In this document: positions 9,049 to 17,233 of the stretch, piece after piece
Numbering within the stretch: the stretch's first letter is position 1
Layout of the letters: every line of letters begins with the position of its first letter
Source of the DNA: Buttiauxella agrestis ATCC 33320
GTDB lineage: Bacteria; Pseudomonadota; Gammaproteobacteria; Enterobacterales; Enterobacteriaceae
Reading direction: 5' to 3'
NCBI GenBank assembly: GCA_024169445.1
Contig: JALKFA010000001.1
Span: forward strand, 2,232,001-2,296,000
DNA length: 64,000 nt
Translations under genes and position numbers: made by a program
Notes under the pieces: model-generated
Told to the model about the DNA's origin: nothing
Seen by the model: only the letters and a program-made list of their open reading frames with translations
Database searches by the model: none

Positions 9049-10587
9049 ATGAAAAGCATAAAGCTGGAGTGGAAACGTGGTGACTGGGCAGCTTACTTCG
9101 GGTTAATGACCAACAACCTGACCAACTTGCTGACCATGATGGGGTTACTGATTTTTGTCGTCGGTATTCCTACTGAAATTGTTTATGGGCGTATTGCGCC
9201 AGCCTTCGGGATGGCGGTACTAGTCGCCAGCGTGTGTTATGCGTGGTTTGGTTTGCAACTGGCGAAGGAGACAGGGCGTAAAGACGTGACCGCGCTGCCT
9301 TCCGGGCCAAGTGCGCCGTCGATTTTTACCGTGACATTTTTGGTGCTGATGCCGGTCTATCAGCAAACCGGCGATGCCGAATTTGCCATTCAGATTGGCC
9401 TGGTGTGGTGCTTTGTTGAAGCGATGATTCTGGTGGGCGGTTCGTTCCTCGGCGAAACCATCCGCAAGATGATCCCGCGTACCGTGCTGCTGTCGTGTTT
9501 GTCGGGCTTAGGTTTGTTGCTGCTGGCCATGAACCCAATGCTGCAGGCATTTGAAGCGCCAACGGTTTCCTTCATCGTACTGCTGCTTATCTTCATCAAC
9601 TGGTTTGGCAAAAAACCGATTTTTGCTCGAATTCCAACGGGTTTATTACTGCTGATTGCTGGTACTGCGCTGGCGTGGGTTTCTGGCCTGCAAAGTCCGG
9701 AAGCCATCAAAGCATCGATGTCATCATTCGGCTTTAACCCACCGTCGATTCATGTTGATAGCTTCCTGCAAGGATTGCCGCACGCGTTGCCTTATCTGGC
9801 GTCGGCGGTTCCGTTGGGGCTGGCGAACTACATTTTTGACCTGGAAAACATCGAGAGCGCCCACGCGGCAGGTGATGAATATAACACCCGCAAAGTGATG
9901 CTGACCAACGGCCTGGCCTCCACGCTTGGCTGCCTGATGGGGAATCCGTTCCCGGTCACGGTATACGTCGGCCATGCTGGCTGGAAAGCGATGGGTGCGA
10001 GCATTGGCTATACGCTGGCGTCCGGTGTGACGATGTTTATCGTGCCGTTGTTTGGCCTCGGCGCGTTCATGCTCGCCATTATTCCGATGACCGCGATTGT
10101 ACCGATTCTGGTGTTTATCGGCGTAGTGACCGCCAACCAGGTGGTGCGCGAAACGCCGAAAATAGAGGTGCCGGTTATCTTCATCTGCCTGTTCCCGTGG
10201 ATAGCCAACTGGGCGCTGACCATGGTGAATAGCGTGATGGCGGCGGCAGGGACGTCGGCGGCGAAAATCGGCTTTGAGACCCTGGCGCATAAAGGCGTGT
10301 TTTATCAAGGCCTGGTACATTTGGGCAACGGCGCACCGCTCGCCAGTATGTTGTGGGGTTGCGTGGCTATCTTCGCCATTATCAACAAGCCGTTACGCGG
10401 CGCAATTGCGGCAGCCGTCGGCGCATTGCTGGCGTTGTTTGGTGTGATTCACGCGCCGATTGTCGGCTTCGCACAGGGCAGTTCGCTGATGTTTGTCACC
10501 GCATATTTGATGATGGGCGCAATGTTTGTGGTGAAGCATGTGCTGGACAGGCGTGAAGCGGCGTCTGAGGTTGCGACTTCCGTTTAA
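9049..10587 (+). CDS. NCS2/AzgA-like permease of the yah operon
   Basis: 512-residue inner-membrane protein with about 12-14 hydrophobic helices. Features such as ALPSGPSAPSIF near residue 82, the GLANYIFDLENIES segment near residue 265 and a later GNPFPVTVYVGHAGWK stretch place it with the xanthine/uracil (NCS2) permeases, closest in style to the AzgA branch, which use proton symport for nucleobases. It lies 11 nt after yahG with GAGGGAA as ribosome-binding site, so it is cotranscribed. The E. coli yah cluster, as I recall it, lacks this gene. Its presence suggests that the pathway starts with uptake of a purine-, pyrimidine- or ureide-like ring. The assignment to NCS2 is firm at superfamily level and tentative below it. 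Confidence 0.8.
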   Translation: MKSIKLEWKRGDWAAYFGLMTNNLTNLLTMMGLLIFVVGIPTEIVYGRIAPAFGMAVLVASVCYAWFGLQLAKETGRKDVTALPSGPSAPSIFTVTFLVLMPVYQQTGDAEFAIQIGLVWCFVEAMILVGGSFLGETIRKMIPRTVLLSCLSGLGLLLLAMNPMLQAFEAPTVSFIVLLLIFINWFGKKPIFARIPTGLLLLIAGTALAWVSGLQSPEAIKASMSSFGFNPPSIHVDSFLQGLPHALPYLASAVPLGLANYIFDLENIESAHAAGDEYNTRKVMLTNGLASTLGCLMGNPFPVTVYVGHAGWKAMGASIGYTLASGVTMFIVPLFGLGAFMLAIIPMTAIVPILVFIGVVTANQVVRETPKIEVPVIFICLFPWIANWALTMVNSVMAAAGTSAAKIGFETLAHKGVFYQGLVHLGNGAPLASMLWGCVAIFAIINKPLRGAIAAAVGALLALFGVIHAPIVGFAQGSSLMFVTAYLMMGAMFVVKHVLDRREAASEVATSV

Positions 10588-10591
10588 TACT

Positions 10592-10671
10592 CCCCCTCAC
10601 CCTAGCCTCTCCCCTGGAGAGGGAATTGTCCGGTTTTCTCCCTCTCCAGGGGGAGAGGGCCGGGGTGAGGG
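10592..10671. repeat. Long palindromic repeat inside the yah operon
   Basis: An 80-bp near-palindrome: outer arms CCCCTCACCC / GGGGTGAGG and an inner pair of TCTCCC...GGAGAGGG blocks. It sits between the permease stop and the yahI ribosome-binding site. It would fold into a long hairpin in the mRNA and could lower or protect the distal part of the transcript. The composition (CCCTCACCC...GGGGTGAGGG) is that of a dispersed enterobacterial intergenic repeat. Confidence 0.75.
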
Positions 10672-10697
10672 CGTCCGTACCCTAAAGGATAAAAATA

Positions 10698-11648
10698 ATG
10701 AAACAACTCGTGGTAGTGGCGATTGGCGGCAACAGCATCATCAAAGACAATGCCAGCCAGTCGGTTGAACATCAGCAAATTGCCGTCAAAGAAGTCGCGC
10801 AAACCGTGCTGGAAATGCTCTCATCGGACTACGATATTGTGCTGACCCACGGCAATGGCCCGCAGGTGGGGCTGGATCTGCGCCGCGCAGAGATTGCCCA
10901 TGAGAAAGAAGGCTTGCCGCTCACGCCGCTGGCTAACTGCGTGGCGGATACCCAAGGCGGCATCGGCTATCTGATTCAGCAAGCGTTGAATAACCAGCTG
11001 GGGAAACACGGCGACAAGAAAGCGGTCACCGTGATCACTCAGGTGGAAGTCGATCCCAATGATCCTAATTTCACTCATCCAACCAAACCAATTGGCGCGT
11101 TCTTTAGCGAACCGCAGTGCGAAGCGCTGAAAGTTGCGCATCCTGACTGGCAATTTGTGGAGGATTCCGGGCGCGGATACCGTCGCGTGGTGGCGTCACC
11201 TGAACCGCTGCGCATTGTCGAAGCGGATGCCATCAGTGCGCTGATTAAACAAGGGTTTGTGGTGATTGGTGCGGGCGGCGGCGGTATTCCGGTGATTCGC
11301 ACCGCACAGGGCGATTACCAGAGCGTGGATGCAGTCATCGACAAAGATCTCTCTACGGCTCTACTGGCACGCGAAGTGAAGGCTGACATCTTAGTCATCA
11401 CCACCGGTGTTGCGAAAGTGTGCATTCACTTCGGCAAACCGGAACAGCGTGCATTAGACGAAGTGACGGTTGAGCAGATGGCGCGTTTTAGCGAAGAAGG
11501 GCATTTCCCTCCGGGAAGTATGCTACCGAAAATTACCGCAAGCCTGGCGTTCCTGCGCAATGGCGGCAAACGGGTGATTATCACCACTCCTGAAAAATTA
11601 CCCGCAGCTCTGCGTGGCGAAACCGGGACTCATATTGTTAATGCTTAA
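10698..11648 (+). CDS. yahI: Carbamate kinase-like protein YahI
   Basis: 316-residue amino-acid-kinase-fold enzyme. Carbamate kinase converts carbamoyl phosphate plus ADP to ATP, CO2 and ammonia. The family motifs are intact: AIGGNSI at the N-terminus, LTHGNGPQVG near residue 50, GAGGGGIPV near residue 193 and SMLPKITA near residue 273. Length equals E. coli YahI. In the allantoin branch the paralogue YbcF/AllK takes carbamoyl phosphate from oxamate carbamoyltransferase; here YahI would do the same for YahEFG, giving the pathway its ATP yield. It follows the long palindrome and is 15 nt before yahJ. Confidence 0.9.
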   Translation: MKQLVVVAIGGNSIIKDNASQSVEHQQIAVKEVAQTVLEMLSSDYDIVLTHGNGPQVGLDLRRAEIAHEKEGLPLTPLANCVADTQGGIGYLIQQALNNQLGKHGDKKAVTVITQVEVDPNDPNFTHPTKPIGAFFSEPQCEALKVAHPDWQFVEDSGRGYRRVVASPEPLRIVEADAISALIKQGFVVIGAGGGGIPVIRTAQGDYQSVDAVIDKDLSTALLAREVKADILVITTGVAKVCIHFGKPEQRALDEVTVEQMARFSEEGHFPPGSMLPKITASLAFLRNGGKRVIITTPEKLPAALRGETGTHIVNA

Positions 11649-11663
11649 TAGCGGGAGAATTCG

Positions 11664-13052
11664 ATGAATAATGCAGAAAAAAGTCGTCGTGAATTTTTAA
11701 GCAGCAGCGGCAAAGTTGCCGCCGCCTGCGCACTCTTTGGCGCGACGGGCTCCATGGCGTATGCTGCAAAACCAGCATCCACAACCTGTGAGACGGGCAA
11801 TCGCATGAGCGCCATTAAAGAATCGCACTATTACCTCGACAACGTTCTGCTGGAAGCCGGGTTCCGCCGCGACGGGCAGAATGTGGTGGGCACCGAAACT
11901 GAGCTAAAAACACTCGAAATCAAAGACGGCGTTATTGCGGCATTGCTCGCAAATAAACAACATCCGGACGCCACGCTTGCGCACTATGATGCTTCGGGAA
12001 AATTGCTGCTGCCTGCGATGCGCGACATGCACATCCACCTTGATAAGACCTTTTACGGCGGCCCGTGGCGTGTGCATAACCGCCCGGCGGGCACCACCAT
12101 CCTCGATATGATTGCCCTTGAGCAAAAACTGCTACCGGAACTGCAACCGGTCACTCAGGAACGGGCAGAAAAGCTGATTGATTTGATTCAGTCGAAAGGC
12201 TCGACCATTGCGCGTAGCCATTGCAACGTCGAGCCGGTTTCCGGGTTAAAGAACCTGGAGAATCTGCAAGCGGTTCTGGAGCGTCGCAAAGCGGGCTTTA
12301 GTTGTGAAATTGTCGCATTCCCGCAACACGGTTTGCTGCATTCCAACTCCGTTCAACTGATGCGTGACGCAATGCAAGCGGGCGCGCACTACGTTGGTGG
12401 GCTTGACCCGACCAACGTCGACGGCGCGATGGAAAAATCGTTAGATACCATGTTCCAGATAGCCATCGACTACAAAAAAGGCGTTGATATTCACCTGCAT
12501 GAAACCAGCCCTGCGGGCATTGCGGCGGTGAAATACATGGTGGAAACGGTGGAGAAAACCCCAGAGCTGAAAGGCAAGCTGACCATCAGCCATGCGTTTG
12601 CACTGGCGGTGATGAACGAACAAGAAGTGGATGCAATTGCCACGCGCATGGCCGCACAGCAAATCACCATCGCTTCAACGGTGCCGATTGGCACTATGCA
12701 CATGCCGCTCAAAAAGTTACAAGAAAAGGGCGTGTTTGTGATGACCGGCACTGACAGTGTTATCGACCACTGGTCGCCGTATGGCCTGGGCGACATGCTG
12801 GAAAAAGCCAACCTGTATGCACAGCTCTATATGCGCGTGAGTGAAGTGAATCTTTCCCGTTCACTGGCGATTGCCACCGGCAACGTGCTGCCGCTAAACG
12901 ACAGGGGCGAACGCGTGTGGCCGAAAGCGCAAGATGAAGCCAGCTTCGTGCTCGTGGACGCCTCGTGTTCCGCTGAAGCCGTCGCACGTATCTCGCCACG
13001 CACAGCCACATTCCATAAAGGCAATTTGGTGTGGGGTGAGCTTAGCGTGTAA
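11664..13052 (+). CDS. yahJ: Amidohydrolase/deaminase YahJ with a Tat signal
   Basis: 462-residue metal-dependent hydrolase of the cytosine-deaminase-like amidohydrolase group. Metal ligands are visible as MHIHLDKTF (HxH) near residue 115, the lone His of DIHLHET near residue 276, HAFAL near residue 311 and the aspartate in TGTDSVIDHW near residue 358. The N-terminus has a twin-arginine signal (SRREFL, residues 8-13) followed by a short hydrophobic stretch and an alanine-rich cleavage region near AYA-AKP (about residues 31-36), so export to the periplasm in folded form is predicted. Near-identical to E. coli YahJ in layout. Substrate unknown; operon context suggests a cyclic amide or ureide. 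Last gene of the operon, followed by REP elements. Confidence 0.9.
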   Translation: MNNAEKSRREFLSSSGKVAAACALFGATGSMAYAAKPASTTCETGNRMSAIKESHYYLDNVLLEAGFRRDGQNVVGTETELKTLEIKDGVIAALLANKQHPDATLAHYDASGKLLLPAMRDMHIHLDKTFYGGPWRVHNRPAGTTILDMIALEQKLLPELQPVTQERAEKLIDLIQSKGSTIARSHCNVEPVSGLKNLENLQAVLERRKAGFSCEIVAFPQHGLLHSNSVQLMRDAMQAGAHYVGGLDPTNVDGAMEKSLDTMFQIAIDYKKGVDIHLHETSPAGIAAVKYMVETVEKTPELKGKLTISHAFALAVMNEQEVDAIATRMAAQQITIASTVPIGTMHMPLKKLQEKGVFVMTGTDSVIDHWSPYGLGDMLEKANLYAQLYMRVSEVNLSRSLAIATGNVLPLNDRGERVWPKAQDEASFVLVDASCSAEAVARISPRTATFHKGNLVWGELSV

Positions 13053-13055
13053 TTT

Positions 13056-13120
13056 TGTCGGATGACGCTGGCGCTTATCCAACCTACCCCAGAATGGGGT
13101 TTGTAGGGTGGATAAGCGCC
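13056..13120. repeat. REP palindromes between yahJ and trkG
   Basis: A complete REP (GTCGGATGACGCTGGCGC..., 13057-13087), a small CCCC...GGGG hairpin and a partial REP in the opposite orientation (GTAGGGTGGATAAGCGCC, 13103-13120). They lie in the 83-bp gap between two convergent genes and probably act as the shared transcript end. Confidence 0.8.
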
Positions 13121-13135
13121 CGTTCTGTCTGATAA

Positions 13136-14596
13136 TTAACTCCTCCAGAACGTCCTCGAGAACAAAATCAGCACCGGGTAAATCTCAAGTCGGCCCAATA
13201 ACATCGCGGCGCACATCAAATATTTAGCGCTATCGCTTAGCGTCCCAAAACCTGCCGCGGTCTCGCCAAAACCTAATCCCATGTTGTTAATACAGGCCGC
13301 AACAGTGGCGAAAGAGGTTAACAGGTCATATCCCTGTAAGTTGAGCATCCAAATAAAGAAGCAGGTGCACACCACATAAAGGAAGAAAAAGCTCCAGACC
13401 GAGCGCAATACCCGGTCGTTCACCGGTGAGTTCCCGACACGAATACTCATAATGGCGCGCGGGTGTGCCAGTTGATGGACTTCATGGCGGCTTTGCTTAA
13501 ATAGCACCAGGAAACGCAGCGCTTTAATCCCACCGCAGGTAGACCCCACACAGCCGCCAAAAAAACTGGCTGACAACAGCAAAACGATGGTGTGTACCGG
13601 CCAGGACGCATAATCCGCCGTCGCCAGGCCGTTGTCGGTAATCATCGAACTGGTGAGGAAAAAGGCGTGTACGAAGGACGCAGGCAAGGAGTACATACCT
13701 GCTCGCCACACTTCCAGGGTAATAATCAGAATGACAATACTGGCGATCATCAGGAAGAATCGCAGCTCAGCACTCTTGATAAATGGGGTAATGCTGCGGC
13801 GGGATAGCGCCACAAAATAGAGCGTAAAGTTTATCGCCGAAAGTAACGAAAACCCGCCAGCAACCAGTTCAATGGCGTAGCTGTTGTAGAAACCAATACT
13901 GTCTGTTTGGGTCGAGAACCCGCCAAGTGACACGGTAGAAAGGCCGTGACAAAGCGAATCAAATAAAGGCATTCCCGCCAGCCAGAAGGCAAGGGTACAA
14001 GTACCGCCCAATAGCAAGTAAGTCAGCCACAGGCTTTTCGCGGTATCAGCAAGGCGAGGGGTGAGGCGTTCTTCTTTAAATGGCCCAGGCATTTCGGACT
14101 GATAAAGTTTCATCCCCCCAATACCGAGCAGCGGCAGCACCGCAACGGCCAGCACGATAACCCCTAAACCGCCAACGAAATTGAGCTGTGCGCGATAATA
14201 GAGAATCGATTTCGGCAAACTTGAGACATCGTGAAAAACAGAGGCTCCGGTGGTGGTAATCCCCGAAACACCTTCAAAGATGGCATCGGCAAGCGACACA
14301 TTGTAGCTGTCATCAAGCCATAGCGGCATTGCACTGATAAGAGAAAAAAGCAGCCAAAACAACACGATGATGATAAATCCATCACGTGTTTCGAGCTGTA
14401 TATTTGTGCGCCCGGTTAATCCCCAGCCAATGCTTCCCAGCGTAAAAGTGATGATAAACGTATAAAGAAAACCAAACAGGCTGCGATCTTTCTCAATCAA
14501 TGCCAGCAACATGGGGGGAATCATGGTCAAACTGTAGAGCACCACCAAAAAAGCGCAGAGGTGGATCACAATTCTAAAACGGGTTGATATATACAT
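13136..14596 (-). CDS. trkG: TrkG-type potassium uptake channel subunit
   Basis: Inner-membrane K+-translocating subunit of the Trk system, which works with cytoplasmic TrkA. It is 486 residues from the ATG at 14596 (MYISTRFRIVIHL). Four pore-loop repeats characteristic of the family are present: GVSGITTTGAS, GLSTVSLGGFST, SSMITDNGLAT and CINNMGLGFGET. The sequence is visibly closer to E. coli TrkG (485 aa, carried on the Rac prophage) than to TrkH, including FFGGCVGSTCGGIKALRFL and the C-terminal GRLEIYPVLILFS. No phage genes surround it here. The 13 extra codons available upstream are not used in the family. Single gene, convergent with yahJ. Confidence 0.88.
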   Translation of the reverse strand: MYISTRFRIVIHLCAFLVVLYSLTMIPPMLLALIEKDRSLFGFLYTFIITFTLGSIGWGLTGRTNIQLETRDGFIIIVLFWLLFSLISAMPLWLDDSYNVSLADAIFEGVSGITTTGASVFHDVSSLPKSILYYRAQLNFVGGLGVIVLAVAVLPLLGIGGMKLYQSEMPGPFKEERLTPRLADTAKSLWLTYLLLGGTCTLAFWLAGMPLFDSLCHGLSTVSLGGFSTQTDSIGFYNSYAIELVAGGFSLLSAINFTLYFVALSRRSITPFIKSAELRFFLMIASIVILIITLEVWRAGMYSLPASFVHAFFLTSSMITDNGLATADYASWPVHTIVLLLSASFFGGCVGSTCGGIKALRFLVLFKQSRHEVHQLAHPRAIMSIRVGNSPVNDRVLRSVWSFFFLYVVCTCFFIWMLNLQGYDLLTSFATVAACINNMGLGFGETAAGFGTLSDSAKYLMCAAMLLGRLEIYPVLILFSRTFWRS

Positions 14597-14815
14597 CAGA
14601 TAAACCCAAATACCTGTGTTATTCAGGTATATCAATCAGGTACGGATGGCAAAGTATAGGGTATTTTGGGGGAATCTGGCGACAAAGCAGATTCGGAAGT
14701 TTGAAATGAATGGCTAACGAGAGCATTCGTATGGTTGTTTATTGTGCAGAAGGACTGGGGTGGGACAGAATGAGCAACACGGTGGTTGCCCATTCTTAAT
14801 TAGCTGAAGCGGTGA

Positions 14816-15094
14816 TTACTTCTTGTTATACACGTCCGCAGTACCGTGAATTTTATTCTCGGTGTCCGCAGAGGTGACAACATAGAACTTGCCGCCCAGA
14901 GCATCCGCTTTCTTAGACAACTCGTCTTTAGCGTCGCTCGGTGACATTTCACCACTGGTGGTGATTGTCCCGACTTTCACATACTGATCTTTGTGGTCGT
15001 TATAAGCTTCTTTCGTCAGCAACTCTGCTGAAACTGCACCGAATGATACTGCACCCAAAGTTAATGCTACCAAAATACCCTTAGCTATCTTCAT
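14816..15094 (-). CDS. DUF1471 (YhcN/BhsA/McbA family) periplasmic stress protein
   Basis: 92-residue secreted protein: signal peptide MKIAKGILVALTLGAVSFGA with cleavage near VSA-EL, then a single DUF1471 domain (EAYNDHKDQYVKVGTITTSG, then DELSKKADALGGKFYVVTSA). E. coli members (YhcN, BhsA, McbA, YdgH and others) respond to acid, peroxide, metals or biofilm growth. The paralogue cannot be named from sequence alone. The ATG at 15094 has a GAGG ribosome-binding site; the ATG four codons upstream is disfavoured. Solitary gene between trkG and a long AT-rich gap. Confidence 0.82.
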   Translation of the reverse strand: MKIAKGILVALTLGAVSFGAVSAELLTKEAYNDHKDQYVKVGTITTSGEMSPSDAKDELSKKADALGGKFYVVTSADTENKIHGTADVYNKK

Positions 15095-15106
15095 GAAAAA
15101 CCTCAT

Positions 15107-15949
15107 CTTTGATAATGGTAGATAGACTCTTGATAGCTCCCGTTGCAGGTTTGCCTGCAGCGTTGTCTATTTAGAGTAAAAAATGCAATCCCTACCCTAA
15201 GACTATGGTCGAGGATTTCGTATTTCGCCACCCCGAAAAGCGGATATTTTGGTGTAAAAATAGAAACCTACAATCATTTATGCTGGTCTTGTCGGGTGTT
15301 GCTAGCGCTAACGCGACCTGCGAAGAGCAGTTATAGGGAGGATGAGCGCCAGCAGCATTAGAATGCACTTTTTAAAGTTTCCAGAAGAATATGTTCATCA
15401 GCAACCTGCGGCAATGCATTAGATTTACTGTAGAGTTGGCGAGTCAGTGTTTATTGTTGGCACCATGAAAATTCCTAAATAATAAATTTATTTTAATCCA
15501 GATAATTAATGTTTAATTAAAAATAAAAAACAAATTGCATTGTTATGTGCTACTGGTGGTAATTTTAATTACCCTGCTAATGGAATGAGGTAAGTAATTC
15601 TATTGTTTGAGTTTGCCTGCTCAATGCCACTTTTTATCTATCCTTAAGGCAAATTTATTAGCTATTACATGCCATATAACGCTTATGTATGTTGGGCGGT
15701 AAATGCTATTGGGCTAATTCTTTAGTAGTATTTTTATCGGATTTGAGAGTATTACAACTGCTTACATAACACATACCATTAAACAAGTGGTTACATACAG
15801 GATTTAACGCTGCATTATTGTTTTAAGTCTCGTTGTTAATGCTACTGGGAAATGCAAATACGATTATATTGAATGGTTTTTTATCTTTGTTATTAGATAT
15901 TAAACTGTTCATTCATCCTTGCTGCTCCATTCTTTGCAAGAATGCCTGA
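15107..15949. other. AT-rich intergenic region with a small palindrome
   Basis: About 840 bp with no convincing gene. It is strongly AT-rich after 15430. A perfect 7-bp palindrome CATTCTT-TGC-AAGAATG lies at 15928-15944, a possible operator for the efflux operon that follows. I see no tRNA or known small RNA. Confidence 0.45.
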
Positions 15950-16117
15950 TTGTTCTATCATGGAAATAGTGGAATGAATTCAATCATTATTGAGTTGATT
16001 CTTATTACTGTAATAACACTCACCTATTTTATTGCAATACCAGTTGTCGGCTGGCCTGCCTTTATTGTGTCCGGCCAGGATAACTACGTGGTCACTATTA
16101 ATTGGAATAACCTCATC

Positions 16118-17233
16118 ATGGAAAATAACGAACTATCCACCGTCGTCGAGAAAAGACTGGTTGCCAGATTTCTGGATATGTTCATCAAGCTCGGTCTTAT
16201 CCTGGCACTAGGTTCCTTCTGTTTTACTATCATTTCACCTTTCATGAATATGTTGCTGTGGGCGCTAATTTTGGCGGTCACGCTGTATCCGCTGCATCAG
16301 CGTTTTGCAGCTCGAATGGGGGAAAAACAAGGCAGGGCTGCAACGGTACTGGTATTACTGGGCGTGTTGTTGATCGTGGCACCAACCGTTGCCATGGTCA
16401 GCTCTTTGGGTGATAGCGTAAGTAGCGTTGTGGATAAAGCCACCAGCGATAGCCTGGTTATCCCGGCACCTTCCGCTGACGTCGCTTCTATTCCTGTGGT
16501 CGGTGGCAAAGTTCACGCATTGTGGAGCAAAGCCTCGACGGATTTACCTGGCCTTATCAACAACTATCGCCCGCAGTTAGGGGATATCACCAAGCAGGTT
16601 GTTGGTGTGCTGGCTAGTATGGGTGGTGGGTTAATCGGTTTTGTCTTCTCCTTCATCGTGGCCGGTATCATGATGGCCTGGGGTGCGCCGGGTGCAAGGA
16701 GTGCTGAACGCATTGCTATGCGTATCACCGATGAACGCCGCGGCATGGCATTGACCAAACTGTGTACCAGTACCATTCGTGCCGTTGCGATGGGGGTTAT
16801 TGGTGTGGCCTTCATTCAGGCATTGCTGGCAGGTGTCGTGATGGCGATTGCCGGTATTCCTGCAGTGGGGATCTTCTTTGTCCTGGCGCTTATTCTGGGT
16901 ATCGCACAGGTTCCTGTCATCCTGGTGACGGCTCCGGCTATCGCCATTATGTGGATGACCGGCGATAACGGTACGGTGATGAATATCATCTTCTCCGTGC
17001 TGCTGGTGATTGCGGGTATGGCAGATAACGTGCTCAAACCATTATTGCTGGGACGCGGTGTAGATGCGCCGATGCCAGTGGTGCTGTTGGGTGCGTTGGG
17101 AGGCATGGCAGCCAGTGGGATCCTCGGCATGTTCGTTGGTGCGACCTTGCTGTCCATTGGTTATCGTATCTTTATGGCCTGGGTCAACCAGGGTCCAGAT
17201 GGCGCGGCGGTGAGCGGAACAGATGCTCGATGA
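16118..17233 (+). CDS. AI-2E family inner-membrane permease
   Basis: 371-residue polytopic protein of the AI-2E exporter family (relatives PerM, YdiK, TqsA). About eight hydrophobic helices are visible, in the family layout of two pairs separated by a hydrophilic segment (around residues 95-155), ending with GILGMFVGATLLSIGYRIFM. The ATG at 16118 gives the usual family length. The frame is open for another 56 codons with protein-like sequence including a hydrophobic helix, so a longer form from the ATG at 15974 (419 aa) is possible. It heads a tight operon with outer-membrane lipoprotein, HlyD adaptor, DUF2955 protein and K+ channel; the next start overlaps its end by 11 nt. Transported substrate unknown. 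Confidence 0.8.
   Translation: MENNELSTVVEKRLVARFLDMFIKLGLILALGSFCFTIISPFMNMLLWALILAVTLYPLHQRFAARMGEKQGRAATVLVLLGVLLIVAPTVAMVSSLGDSVSSVVDKATSDSLVIPAPSADVASIPVVGGKVHALWSKASTDLPGLINNYRPQLGDITKQVVGVLASMGGGLIGFVFSFIVAGIMMAWGAPGARSAERIAMRITDERRGMALTKLCTSTIRAVAMGVIGVAFIQALLAGVVMAIAGIPAVGIFFVLALILGIAQVPVILVTAPAIAIMWMTGDNGTVMNIIFSVLLVIAGMADNVLKPLLLGRGVDAPMPVVLLGALGGMAASGILGMFVGATLLSIGYRIFMAWVNQGPDGAAVSGTDAR

Noticed and set aside
9724-10320. Minus-strand open frame (198 codons) inside the yah permease
   Set aside because: Antisense shadow; low-complexity Arg/His composition and the sense gene is clearly real.
15143-15361. 72-codon frame in the gap after the BhsA-like gene
   Set aside because: Composition and lack of start signals argue against a gene.
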